Shown in pieces: positions 42,392 through 50,327 of a stretch of DNA of 64,000 bases. Below the pieces are notes generated by a model. It was not told the DNA's origin, did not search any database, and saw nothing but the letters and a program-made list of their open reading frames with translations. Origin of the DNA: Nocardia abscessus NBRC 100374 (GTDB lineage Bacteria > Actinomycetota > Actinomycetes > Mycobacteriales > Mycobacteriaceae); assembly GCF_000308455.1 (NCBI RefSeq), contig NZ_BAFP01000081.1, positions 1 to 64,000 on the forward strand, written 5' to 3'. The stretch's first letter is position 1. Each line of letters begins with the position of its first letter. The position numbers and the translations under genes are program-made.

Positions 42392-44038
42392 TCAGCTCCC
42401 TTCCCCCTGTGGCTCCACAACCGTGCCGAACTTCTTCAGGGCGCTCAGGCTCGGGACGAAGAAGTACTCGCCGCCGCGCATGCTCACCCACTGGCCGACT
42501 CGCTGTCGGAAGAACCAGTCCGTGTACCGCGGCGGCTTCTTACCGAAGTCCAGTTCGTTGCGGGAGCCGTACAGCTTGGGCCACGGTTGTTCGGCCGCCT
42601 CGGCGCGTTCTGTCTCGTCCTTCGGTGGCCCGCCGTCCCGGGTGCCGATCACCGGGTCGAGGCCGCAACGGCTGCGCAGGAAGTCCTCGTTGTTCGCCCA
42701 CGCCTCCTGGATGAACTCGAACTGGTCGGCAATGCTGCTCTGCGCACACAGGAACAGCAGCCCGACTTTCTCGCCGTTCTTCGGCTCGAGTGTCACCGGG
42801 CCGTAGCTGATGGCCCGCCGCGCGATTCGCCGGGACCGTTCCTGGGTGAGCGGCACCCCGAACTGGCGCTGCTTGTCACCCCGCGGGTTGGATTTGCGGA
42901 TATGGGCCTGGAAAGGACAGCGGATGCCGTCCACGTCGGCGTCGAAAGTGAAGTTGTTCGGCAGTTCACCCTGACCGGCGAGTGCTCGGTTCACCACCGG
43001 CGTTCCATCCTGGAATCGGCCGACCATGTAGGCCCCGGCCAGCGCGATGTCGGCGTCCGTAGGCTGGGGTGAGTTGTGCTGGGACTCGGGATGGCCGTAC
43101 TCGGCGATCTTCACGGCGAGGCGCTTCTTGTCCGCGTGGAAGCCGACCACGTCCTGCTCCAGCTTGCGGTACACGAAATACGAGCCGTAGCCGTCGGGGC
43201 CCCCAGCCGGATCCTTGACCAGAACCTGCCCGAGGGGAGCACTGGGATCGTACTGGTCGATGCCGCCGTGGCGGGTCCGCGCCTGCTCGATATCGGAGGC
43301 GTAGAACAGCGGCTGGCTGATTCCGTCGACGAACCCGAAATGCTCCCGGACAGGGGCGGTGGGACTCGGATGCCCCTGCGCGTCCAGTCGCATCGCTGTG
43401 CCGATCTCCGACTCGACCGCGGCGCCGATGCCCTTCAGCTCGTTCTTCAATTTTGTCGCGAGCGTTTCGACACGCTTCGCGTCGTCGTCGGCAATGACTA
43501 CCAGGGCATGTAAGTCGCCCCGGAACTTCTCCTCCCACTCCGACACCGGCGGGTCATGCAGATCCTTCACGCGGGCTTTCGCTCCCACAACGAAGGACGG
43601 GTCGTCGGGCGTGAGACCGGTACCGAGCGCGAGATCCCGATATGCGTGGATCGAAAGCATCACTCCGACGAAGACTTTACTGGCGTCCCGGACCCGCTCC
43701 CGTTGCTCGGCAGTCGCGTGTGTGCCGTTGTCCAGGACGATCTGGAGTGCTGCACGGTAGGCTTTCGCTTCCTCCCACTGTTGCATGGCCGAGGTAACGT
43801 GAAGGCCGGTTTTGTTGTCGGCCAGGTTGGCCAGCCATCTCCGGGCGCTCCGCCGGTTCGCGTCGGTGCTTTTCTCGAACTTGATGAACAGGTGCACGCT
43901 GTGGTCGCGCCCGTGGCTCTTGAGGAGGTTGCCCTGCATGTCTTTCAAGGCATTCTCCAGTGCCTGTTTCGTGTTGCGGGTGGGAGGAACTCCACCGTGG
44001 TCCGGATCGATGGCCGTTTGCGTCAAGTCGATTGCCAT
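42392..44038 (-). CDS. Dyp-type haem peroxidase, long cytosolic form
   Basis: A 548-residue Dyp peroxidase from the ATG at 44038 (MAIDLTQTAID). A GTG at 44095 would extend it into the IS terminal repeat and is less likely. The GxxDG motif is EHFGFVDGISQP at about residue 230. The C-terminal part contains LFLCAQSSIADQFEFIQEAW and, near the end, FVPSLSALKKFG. There is no signal peptide, unlike the Dyp at 34455. The length and motif spelling suggest the larger class C/D group. It is the first gene of the operon, so its promoter must lie in or beyond the adjacent IS remnant. Confidence 0.92.
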   Translation of the reverse strand: MAIDLTQTAIDPDHGGVPPTRNTKQALENALKDMQGNLLKSHGRDHSVHLFIKFEKSTDANRRSARRWLANLADNKTGLHVTSAMQQWEEAKAYRAALQIVLDNGTHATAEQRERVRDASKVFVGVMLSIHAYRDLALGTGLTPDDPSFVVGAKARVKDLHDPPVSEWEEKFRGDLHALVVIADDDAKRVETLATKLKNELKGIGAAVESEIGTAMRLDAQGHPSPTAPVREHFGFVDGISQPLFYASDIEQARTRHGGIDQYDPSAPLGQVLVKDPAGGPDGYGSYFVYRKLEQDVVGFHADKKRLAVKIAEYGHPESQHNSPQPTDADIALAGAYMVGRFQDGTPVVNRALAGQGELPNNFTFDADVDGIRCPFQAHIRKSNPRGDKQRQFGVPLTQERSRRIARRAISYGPVTLEPKNGEKVGLLFLCAQSSIADQFEFIQEAWANNEDFLRSRCGLDPVIGTRDGGPPKDETERAEAAEQPWPKLYGSRNELDFGKKPPRYTDWFFRQRVGQWVSMRGGEYFFVPSLSALKKFGTVVEPQGEGS

Positions 44039-44064
44039 AAAGCTCTGGCGCTCCTCATGAGAAT

Positions 44065-44093
44065 TGAAACCGCCCCGGTGAATCCACAGACTC
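44065..44093 (-). repeat. Right terminal inverted repeat of an IS6110-like element
   Basis: Read on the plus strand it begins TGAAACCGCCCCGG and ends ACAGACTC. The IS6110 ends as I remember them start TGAACCGCCCCGG and close with GAGACTC, so this is a close match with one inserted base and a few changes. It lies 27 bases upstream of the Dyp start codon, at the correct end of the transposase remnant. Confidence 0.75.
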
Positions 44094-44320
44094 ACCGGTG
44101 TGACTGCCCCGCGGGTCGCCGGGCTGAATATTGAGCGCAGTGGGCAACCACCTTGTGCGGTGGCAGCACGTCACTGCGGTACTGGCTGAACACGCCGGTA
44201 ATGGAACCAGTCGACCCATTCAGCGGTAGCGAACTCGACCTGGTCGATGCTGCGCGACGGTTCGCGCGCCGGGATCACCTCGGTCGTGTACAGCCCGTTA
44301 ATCGTTCCGACGTCGGAATC
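44094..44320 (-). pseudogene. IS3-family transposase (OrfB) C-terminal remnant, frameshifted
   Basis: The minus strand encodes GTINGLYTTEVI, then SIDQVEFATAEWVDWFHYRR, unmistakably the end of the IS3 OrfB integrase domain (canonical NGLYKTE and EWVDWFNHRR). After that a frame change leads to a degenerate LPPHKVVAHCAQYSARRPAG, matching the usual P-P-A-E...Y-Y-A-Q tail. No catalytic DDE residues or OrfA are visible upstream, so only about 75 codons survive. The element reads toward its right terminal repeat at 44065-44093. Confidence 0.75.
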
Positions 44321-44460
44321 ACAGAAGCCCGAACCGAGCGCAGGTGGGAACCCGGCTTCGGACAGCCTCCCACCGAACACAATCTATGCATGGTGAGACC
44401 CCCTATCTGCATGATTTACAACGGTTTTGCGTATCAGACCGGCCGTTGCCGGCTCCAGAT

Positions 44461-44487
44461 CTCGTGCTCGATCGCATCGAGCACGAG
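44461..44487. repeat. Perfect hairpin with 12-bp stem and 3-base loop
   Basis: CTCGTGCTCGAT, CGC, ATCGAGCACGAG: both arms are perfectly complementary. There is no T-run, and no gene ends within 100 bases, so it is not an obvious terminator. It may be part of the decayed mobile element or a protein-binding palindrome upstream of the redox operon. Confidence 0.6.
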
Positions 44488-45017
44488 TGTCGCGGTCATC
44501 GATATCCAGGCGCACCAGCCGAGGGAGCTAGCCACAACTTTGCGCAAGCTCAGAAGTTCTCGGCCGCGAATTCGATTCTAGCGCAACGGGATACGACCAC
44601 GGATGGTTTTGCAGACTTGATCGCTCGACCAGCGATGTCGCCCCAGCTCGGGTGCGGGGTGTTGGGGTTCGGCCTAGCGAGAGGTCGCTCTCGCAGGTTG
44701 CTCGTTGCGTCGCAACACACCTGAAAGAAGAAGTTCGGTGTCAGAGCTGCGCGGCCGGGGAGCTAGCTGTTGCGGGGGCATGACAGCCGATCACCGCAGC
44801 CGAACCGACGCAGGCAGCCGTTGGCCGGGCCTCGGTTTCCGCTGGAGCAGGCTCGCCGCCAGAGACTGGAGCCACTTCTTCCTCGATCGCCGAGATTCCC
44901 GCAGTGGCCGGCCCGGCGCCACTCGTCGTCGTCTGTTGTTCGTCCGGCAGCATGGGGTAATAATCGCCGCACTGCCGGATCTACCGGCAAACCAAACGAC
45001 CATTTCGGACAGTGCGA

Positions 45018-45046
45018 GGCCGGGCGGATTTGTGACCCGCCCGGCC
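45018..45046 (-). terminator. GC-rich hairpin behind the gly-zipper protein gene
   Basis: GGCCGGGCGG, nine bases, CCGCCCGGCC forms a perfect 10-bp stem starting 38 bases after the stop of the minus-strand gene. It lacks a U-tract, as is common for actinobacterial terminators. Confidence 0.6.
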
Positions 45047-45083
45047 GTGTCGATTACTCTATTCGGTTCTTCTGGATGATGGA

Positions 45084-45635
45084 TCAGAACGGGGTGAAGA
45101 AGAAGCCGAACCAGGCACCGACAGCAGCGCCGACCGCGCAACCGATGACGGCGCCGACGATGAAGAACCAGATTCCGATGGCAATGCCGATCGCGCAGCC
45201 GATTGCCGCGCCCACCAAGGCACCGCCGAACAGGGCATCATGCATCAGGCCCTGCAACTCGGGTGAGACCGCGGCAGGTGACGGAACACCGGCCGCCGGT
45301 GTCATCGTCAGCGTCCTACCCGACGGGTCGAGCGACGGTGTGACGCTGAAATTCTGGCCGGTCTCCATACGCAATGTCGTCGGAATCGCGCCGACGATCG
45401 CGCCGTCGTCCGCGATCACGTTGACCGCGTCCGGCGTCACCTCGAATCTGCCGGAGGCAAGATCGACTACTGCGCTGCGGTGATCCGCGGCCAGCGTTGT
45501 GGTGTAGGAGATAGGGCCGTCCACTCCGTTCATCGTGAGGCTTGCCAGAGTGCCCTCACCATGCGCTGTGGCCATTGCGATGCCCGTTGACGCTATGGCC
45601 AACAGAGCGGTCGCCACTAGTTTTTTGATAATCAT
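45084..45635 (-). CDS. Secreted/cell-envelope gly-zipper protein
   Basis: Starting at the ATG at 45635 (an ATG five codons upstream at 45650 is possible), the product has 183 residues. It begins with a Sec signal, MIIKKLVATALLAIASTGIAM. A soluble beta-rich part follows (about 25-130), then a C-terminal hydrophobic stretch of regularly spaced glycines (LVGAAIGCAIGIAIG, then VGAVIGCAVGAAVGAW), a gly-zipper arrangement able to pack helices in a membrane. Proteins of this layout are numerous in Nocardia (DUF8020-like, from memory), of unknown function. It is monocistronic, with a hairpin terminator behind it. Confidence 0.78.
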   Translation of the reverse strand: MIIKKLVATALLAIASTGIAMATAHGEGTLASLTMNGVDGPISYTTTLAADHRSAVVDLASGRFEVTPDAVNVIADDGAIVGAIPTTLRMETGQNFSVTPSLDPSGRTLTMTPAAGVPSPAAVSPELQGLMHDALFGGALVGAAIGCAIGIAIGIWFFIVGAVIGCAVGAAVGAWFGFFFTPF

Positions 45636-45650
45636 TGGGAGTCCAATCAT

Positions 45651-45983
45651 CGGACCGATGTGTGGATTCTTTCCCCCGGGCGGGCGACATTGACCGTCAG
45701 GTATGATTTACCACCTTCACCTATCGCTGTCGATAGGTGTTCGCTATAGGGGGTTTTTTCGTATTCGAAGTCGGTATTTTCCCCTATTCACACAGCGGCG
45801 CGAATGGTGAGATCCGGTAACGACTTACGGGTCGAAGACCTCCGCGATATCGCTGCGCGCATTCGCCGCGCCACTGCAGGACCTCCAAGGCCGCGGCGAG
45901 GGCAATATGGTTTGTCCGCCAGCGGTTTCGGAGTTCATCGGCAAGTGCCGGGCACCGATGATCGTGTTTGCAGTGGAAGTCTG
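45651..45983. other. Intergenic stretch with an AT-rich palindrome
   Basis: These 333 bases lie between the gly-zipper gene and the stop of the MerR-type gene, both on the minus strand. It contains the 22-base palindrome at 45718-45739 and an AT-rich tract around 45740-45790 that may hold the gly-zipper promoter. No gene is supported. Confidence 0.45.
45718..45739. promoter_or_regulatory. CACCTATCG inverted repeat
   Basis: CACCTATCG-CTGT-CGATAGGTG is a perfect 9-bp inverted repeat about 85-105 bases upstream of the gly-zipper protein start. It could be an operator, or an RNA stem in the 5' leader. A minus-strand TATAGC sits just upstream of it. Confidence 0.5.
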
Positions 45984-46679
45984 CTACGTCTGGTCGAGCA
46001 TGGTGAGGTAGGTGTCGAGTTGGGCCGCGCCGGCGAGCAGGTTGCGGCTGCGCGTGGTCAGCCGATCGTGCCAGGCGTCCAGGAAGGCGCTCAACGCGTC
46101 CGCCCCGCCCGCCTCGCGCAGCGAATCGATGAACTGCGCGACCTGGGTCAGCAGGTACCCGCCTCGGCGCAGCTGTCGCGCGATCTCGGCGTCGCGCACG
46201 CAGTCCGGTCCGTATAGGCGATAACCCGTTGCTCGGTCGCGTTCGGGGCGCAGGATGCGCTGAGTCTCCCAGGTGCGCAGCGTGGCCGGGTGGACGTCGA
46301 GCCGGCGCGCGAGTTCGCCCACGGTCAGCGGTCGACCGTGGGCAGGGGTCGGCATCGTGGTGGCCAGGCTGCCCAGAGCCGTTGCGACTTCGGCGCGGGT
46401 GTCGCGTTCGGCGAGCAGCGCGCCGTGTGCGGCGTCGATGAGCCGGTAGGCGGACTCGGTGTCGCCGCGGTTGATCGCGCGCATGATTTCGATTGCCCGC
46501 TGATGCCCGTGCCCGCCGCGCAACGCGAGGAATGCGCGTAGGGCCTGCGCGTGCAGGGGCGTGTAGCGCCGGTAACCGGTCTCGCTGCGCTCGGTCGGCG
46601 GGAGGACGCCCGCGTCGTCGTAGTTGCGGATCGCCTGTGCGGACAACCCGTGCTCCCGGGCGAGGTCGATGGGCCTCAG
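45984..46679 (-). CDS. Dual-MerR-domain regulator, TioE-like
   Basis: The protein carries two MerR-type HTH domains. The first is LRPIDLAREHGLSAQAIRNY...GYRRYTP at the very N-terminus, the second LTVGELARRLDVHPATLRTWE...GYRLYGP at about residue 117. This tandem layout is known from TioE-family regulators. Homology starts at a CTG codon at 46679 that has GGAGG seven bases upstream. The nearest ATG in frame is 24 codons farther out (46751) and has no homology before it. A CTG start is therefore proposed (231 residues). It is divergent from an erythromycin-esterase-type gene, which it probably controls. Confidence 0.8.
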   Translation of the reverse strand: MRPIDLAREHGLSAQAIRNYDDAGVLPPTERSETGYRRYTPLHAQALRAFLALRGGHGHQRAIEIMRAINRGDTESAYRLIDAAHGALLAERDTRAEVATALGSLATTMPTPAHGRPLTVGELARRLDVHPATLRTWETQRILRPERDRATGYRLYGPDCVRDAEIARQLRRGGYLLTQVAQFIDSLREAGGADALSAFLDAWHDRLTTRSRNLLAGAAQLDTYLTMLDQT

Positions 46680-46789
46680 CTTGCACCTCCGGTTGAGGCT
46701 TTTTCTCGGAATGCCAGGTAGAAATCGCAGAAGTCTCACTCGAATCTTCAACGATAGTGTCGAGGGTACGCGATCTCGAAAGGGTGTTC

Positions 46790-48007
46790 ATGTCTACTGC
46801 CACATCACTGCGGGGAATCGGCCGCCAGCTCGACGACCCGGAAAGCCTGGGCCGCGTCCTCGACGAACTGCTCGCGGCACGGACCGAGCCGCCGGCCCTG
46901 CTCGCTCTCGGCGAGCCGACACACGGGATCGAGGCGTTCCCGTTGCTGCGCAACGAACTCCTCCGTCATCTGGTCGAACAGGGGTACCGGTCGATCGTGT
47001 TGGAGACCGATATCTTCGCCGCGTCCGTTGTCGACGACTACGTGGGCGGGGCAACGGCGGAAATCGACACTGTGCTCGCGACCGGGTTCAGTCACGGGTT
47101 CGGCGCCGTGCCGGGCAACCGCGAACTCGTCGAATGGCTCCGCGCGCACAACGCCGGCCGCGCACCGTCAGAGCGGGTCCGCTTCCACGGTTTCGACGCG
47201 CCGGTGGAGCACTCCGGCGCGCCGAGCCCGCGACGCGCACTGTCCGCCGCCGTCGACTACCTGCCCGAGGCGCTGCGGCCCGAATCGGTCCGCGACCTCG
47301 ACGCACTGCTCGGCGAGGAGGCGGACTGGACGAACCAGGCGGCCATGTTCGACCCGGCAGCGTCCATCGGCGACTCCGACCGTGCTCGCGCCCTGCGCAT
47401 CGTCGCGGACGACGTCGCGAGCGCGCTGCGTCGCGCGGCGCCCGGCCTGCGACGCGCCGACCCGACCGGTTACGACCACGCCGTCGCGCACGCGCGCACC
47501 GCCCAGGGCCTGCTGCGCTATCACGCGGCCATGGCCGCCCGCACACCCGATCGCATCGCGACCTTGCTCAGCCTGCGCACCGAGATGATGGCCGAGAACC
47601 TGCTCGCGATCGTCGCCCGGGAGCAGCGACGCGGACCGAGCCTGGTTTTCGCGCACAACGTGCATCTGCAGCGTGCGCAGTCCCACATGTCGGTCGGTCA
47701 GGACGACGTGAACTGGTGCGGCGCAGGCGCGCTCGTCGAACTCGCCCTCGGCGAGCGCTATGTGTTCCTGGCGACCGACGCCGGCCCCCACAGCGATCCG
47801 GGCACCCTCCAGCACGTATTGGCCGAGGCGACCACCCGCCGCGCACTGTTTCCGGCACAGGCCCTGCGCGCGGCACTCCCCCCGTCGATCGGCACGGGCG
47901 AACCCATCGTGCCCGGCCACATCCCGCTCACCCCGGCGGACTTGGCCGGCGCCGACGCGGTCATCTTCGTCGCCGATACCGACGGAAAGCGGCATCAGTA
48001 CTGGTAG
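46790..48007 (+). CDS. Erythromycin esterase family protein
   Basis: A 405-residue protein from the ATG at 46790 behind GAAAGGG. Conserved blocks of the EreA/EreB superfamily are present: ALGEPTHGIEAFP (catalytic Glu/His region), SIVLETDIFA, VRFHGFDAP, TEMMAENLLAIV and FAHNVHLQRAQS (second His). Family members hydrolyse macrolide lactones in a metal-independent way, but many chromosomal actinobacterial members have unknown substrates. The divergent MerR-type regulator fits drug- or metabolite-induced expression. It has no signal peptide. Confidence 0.9.
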   Translation: MSTATSLRGIGRQLDDPESLGRVLDELLAARTEPPALLALGEPTHGIEAFPLLRNELLRHLVEQGYRSIVLETDIFAASVVDDYVGGATAEIDTVLATGFSHGFGAVPGNRELVEWLRAHNAGRAPSERVRFHGFDAPVEHSGAPSPRRALSAAVDYLPEALRPESVRDLDALLGEEADWTNQAAMFDPAASIGDSDRARALRIVADDVASALRRAAPGLRRADPTGYDHAVAHARTAQGLLRYHAAMAARTPDRIATLLSLRTEMMAENLLAIVAREQRRGPSLVFAHNVHLQRAQSHMSVGQDDVNWCGAGALVELALGERYVFLATDAGPHSDPGTLQHVLAEATTRRALFPAQALRAALPPSIGTGEPIVPGHIPLTPADLAGADAVIFVADTDGKRHQYW

Positions 48008-48155
48008 CGGCACTGGGTATGAGCAGCGTGTGCCGACCACGACACTGCGCCACGCCCGTCGACGGGAACTGCGCCACGGCTCAGCATGAACGATCTGGAT
48101 ATGAGTTCTGCCCTGCTGTCCGTTGAGGGCGGCTCCCGTGTCGGCGGCCGCGCCG

Positions 48156-48947
48156 TCAATGCTCCCACAGCAGCGGCTGGGGCTGGTAAGTGGTTTCGAC
48201 CGTGGTGATGTGCGGGTCGAGTGGGCGGTCGGCGCGCTGGGCAACCACGCGCACGTAGCCGAGGTAATCGCCTCGGTCCTGTGCGAGGGCCTGAATCTCG
48301 GTGGTGTTGTCCGGTGCGACCTCGCGCTGCCAGTCGAGCCAGCGCTGCCATCCGTCGGGCATGGTGTCGGCGCGAGTGACGTCGAGGACACCGCTGCGCT
48401 GCCAATGGCGCTGCCACCACGTAGCGGAGTGCAGGCAGGCCATGCTCGGTTCCCACCAGGACCGCAGGTGCTCGGGGATCGGACCGTCGATTTCCCGGGT
48501 CAGCCCGGCTCCGGCGATGGCGATGGTGGCGCCGGGGCCGACGAACGAGGCCAGATAGTTGGCGTAGAGGTCGTCGGTGCCGTAGTAGACGAAGGAGTCG
48601 ATGCTGACGATCGCGTCGAAGAATCCGGCGGCGAACGGCAAGGCGCGGGCGTCCGCACGGATGGCGTACACCGAGTCCGCGACTCCGGCGTCGCGGAACC
48701 GTGCCGCTCGTTCGTCGGGGCTGAACCATAGATCGGTGGCCCAGACTTCGACTCCGAATTCGCGGTGCAGAAACACCGACGACGCGCCACGTCCGCAGCC
48801 GAGATCGAGCACGCGCATGCCGGATTTCAGATCGATGGCCTCCGTGAGCCATTCGGTGAGCCACAACGAGTTCGCGCCGCCGCTGACGCCGGCGCGAATC
48901 CAGTCGGGGTGGTAGGCGTTGGTTCGAGGGAAGTTGTCGTTGATCAA
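48156..48947 (-). CDS. Class I SAM-dependent methyltransferase
   Basis: A 263-residue protein from a TTG at 48947 with AAGGA upstream. Motif I is RVLDLGCGRGASS (about residues 44-56), an acidic residue follows in VWATDLWFS, and the IRADARALPFAAGFFDAIVSID region completes the Methyltransf_11 core. The C-terminal 110 residues contain many Trp (WWEPSMACLHSATWWQRHW), a substrate-domain feature of the Streptomyces/Nocardia subgroup. It converges with the esterase gene. The substrate is unknown. Confidence 0.85.
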   Translation of the reverse strand: MINDNFPRTNAYHPDWIRAGVSGGANSLWLTEWLTEAIDLKSGMRVLDLGCGRGASSVFLHREFGVEVWATDLWFSPDERAARFRDAGVADSVYAIRADARALPFAAGFFDAIVSIDSFVYYGTDDLYANYLASFVGPGATIAIAGAGLTREIDGPIPEHLRSWWEPSMACLHSATWWQRHWQRSGVLDVTRADTMPDGWQRWLDWQREVAPDNTTEIQALAQDRGDYLGYVRVVAQRADRPLDPHITTVETTYQPQPLLWEH

Positions 48948-49006
48948 CAGGGTTCCTTATCGGGTGGGGCCGAGTCCGCCTCGGCCTGGACGCGAGCCGA
49001 CACCGG

Positions 49007-49357
49007 TCACTGCCCGACTCCGGCCATGAGCACCAGGGACGCGGCCGACAGCGCGAGGAAGACGGCGGGTGCGGCGACATCACGCCGGCGCGCACGCAGA
49101 TGCATGCCGATCGCCGCGACGAAGTAGACAACGAGACCGAGCGCTGCCGCGACCGACACCGGCCACCACAGCAGCCCGCAGGCGAGCCCGGCGGCGGCGA
49201 CGAGTTTGACGACACCCAGCATCCACACATGTTGTGCAGGGAAGCCGACAGCGGCGACCGTGTCGATGATCTTCGGTTGGCGGACAAGTGTCGCCACACC
49301 CGAGCCTGCCACCGAAAGGGCCAGGCAGCCCGTCACGAGTACTGCTGCGATGTTCAT
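49007..49357 (-). CDS. DoxX-like membrane protein
   Basis: A 116-residue protein with four hydrophobic helices, starting at an ATG behind AGGAGTGGAA. The helix pattern and the segment KIIDTVAAVGFPAQHVWMLGVVKL are typical of the DoxX-like family. Its start overlaps the upstream gene by four bases (ATGA), so the two are translationally coupled. The physiological function is unknown. Confidence 0.85.
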   Translation of the reverse strand: MNIAAVLVTGCLALSVAGSGVATLVRQPKIIDTVAAVGFPAQHVWMLGVVKLVAAAGLACGLLWWPVSVAAALGLVVYFVAAIGMHLRARRRDVAAPAVFLALSAASLVLMAGVGQ

Positions 49358-50238
49358 TTCCACTCCTGAGTAGTCCGGGAACGATGTGCGGCGGTCGCGA
49401 GGATCGCGGCGCCGAGGGCGTAGGGAATCAGCGTCGCCATGAACGGGATGCTGGTGACGAAGGCGATCGTGGCCGGTACCGCGTCGGCCGCGTGTGGCAG
49501 AGCAACCGCCGCGGCGACGCTGACCGACAGCGTGGCGGCCAGGATGCAGGCCGTCGTGGTGAGGACTGTTCCGATCCGACGCGGCACCGCGGTTTCCCCA
49601 ACCGCAAGCCAGGCCAGTGCCGCCGCGGCGGCATAGGCGGAGACGACGTAGGCGATCTGCACCAGGTCCAGCCAGACCAGGGTGTAGCCGACGAAGTCGA
49701 CCGGCCCGGCCGTGCCGCGCAGATACTGCGCTGCCGACCAGTGCGTCGCCTCCACCGCCAGCTGTTGTTCCTCGGCGCCGGTGAGCACGATCGCCATGCG
49801 CGCCAGCAGGTTCAGCACGAACCCACCGGTCCCGAGCCCGAACACGGCCACCGCCGGCACCGCCACTCCCACGCGAGGCGACCGCCGGAACTGCACGAGC
49901 AATCCGACCGCACCGACCAGGACAGCGATCGACACAACCAATAACACCGCAGTGTTGACCACCATCGACAACGGTCGGCTCGCTGTGGGTTCTCCGGTGA
50001 AGCCTGCGATCGCGAACAGCACGACCGCGGCTGCCACCAACGTCACCGCTGGTGGTCGCCCCGGAGTGACGACACGCCTGATCGCCACCGCGGCGAGCGC
50101 GACGTAGCTCCCGGCCAGCACCGCGAACACCGGGGCGGTCACGACGGCGACCGCGGCGTTGACCAGCGCAAGCGCCAGTCCGACGGGCCACAGGGCGAGC
50201 AGGCCGTAGCCGACTCGCCGGGTAGATGGACCACTCAT
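49354..50238 (-). CDS. Multi-pass membrane protein co-transcribed with DoxX
   Basis: A 294-residue protein from the ATG at 50238 (GGAG just upstream; an ATG five codons farther out at 50253 is possible). About eight or nine hydrophobic helices span the whole length, with no soluble domain and no recognised motif. It is divergent from a TetR gene, and the tandem operators in the spacer overlap its promoter region, so it and the DoxX gene are the likely TetR targets. Confidence 0.78.
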   Translation of the reverse strand: MSGPSTRRVGYGLLALWPVGLALALVNAAVAVVTAPVFAVLAGSYVALAAVAIRRVVTPGRPPAVTLVAAAVVLFAIAGFTGEPTASRPLSMVVNTAVLLVVSIAVLVGAVGLLVQFRRSPRVGVAVPAVAVFGLGTGGFVLNLLARMAIVLTGAEEQQLAVEATHWSAAQYLRGTAGPVDFVGYTLVWLDLVQIAYVVSAYAAAAALAWLAVGETAVPRRIGTVLTTTACILAATLSVSVAAAVALPHAADAVPATIAFVTSIPFMATLIPYALGAAILATAAHRSRTTQEWK

Positions 50239-50253
50239 CCAACTCCATTTCAT

Positions 50254-50268
50254 CAGACATGCTGTCTG
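50254..50268. promoter_or_regulatory. TetR operator candidate A
   Basis: CAGACA-TGC-TGTCTG is a perfect palindrome 16 bases upstream of the membrane gene start. It shares the ACA-N3-TGT core with site B, 35 bases away. Confidence 0.65.
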
Positions 50269-50290
50269 GCAAAATGATGCGCTTTCATCG

Positions 50291-50301
50291 GACAGCTTGT
50301 C
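50291..50301. promoter_or_regulatory. TetR operator candidate B
   Basis: GACA-GCT-TGTC is a perfect palindrome 27 bases upstream of the tetR start and has the same core and spacing as site A. Confidence 0.6.
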
Positions 50302-50327
50302 AATTGAAATGTGCGAGGATGAGCCGC

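Larger units (their letters stand above)
44321..45083. other. Long intergenic stretch between IS remnant and secreted protein
   Basis: About 760 bases without a well-supported gene. It holds a perfect 12-bp-stem hairpin (44461-44487), a 70-codon minus frame at 44741-44953 of uncertain status, a small inverted repeat TGCCGG-ATCTA-CCGGCA (44973-44989) and the terminator-like hairpin at 45018-45046. The promoter of the redox operon could lie in its left part. Confidence 0.45.

Noticed and set aside
46738..46766. CTCGA ... TCGAG inverted repeat between the MerR-type and esterase genes
   Set aside because: Arms of only five bases with a 16-base centre; too weak to list as an operator although the position is plausible.
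48008..48155. Repeated ACTGCGCCACG words behind the esterase gene
   Set aside because: Short, GC-rich and imperfect; no clear stem or repeat array.
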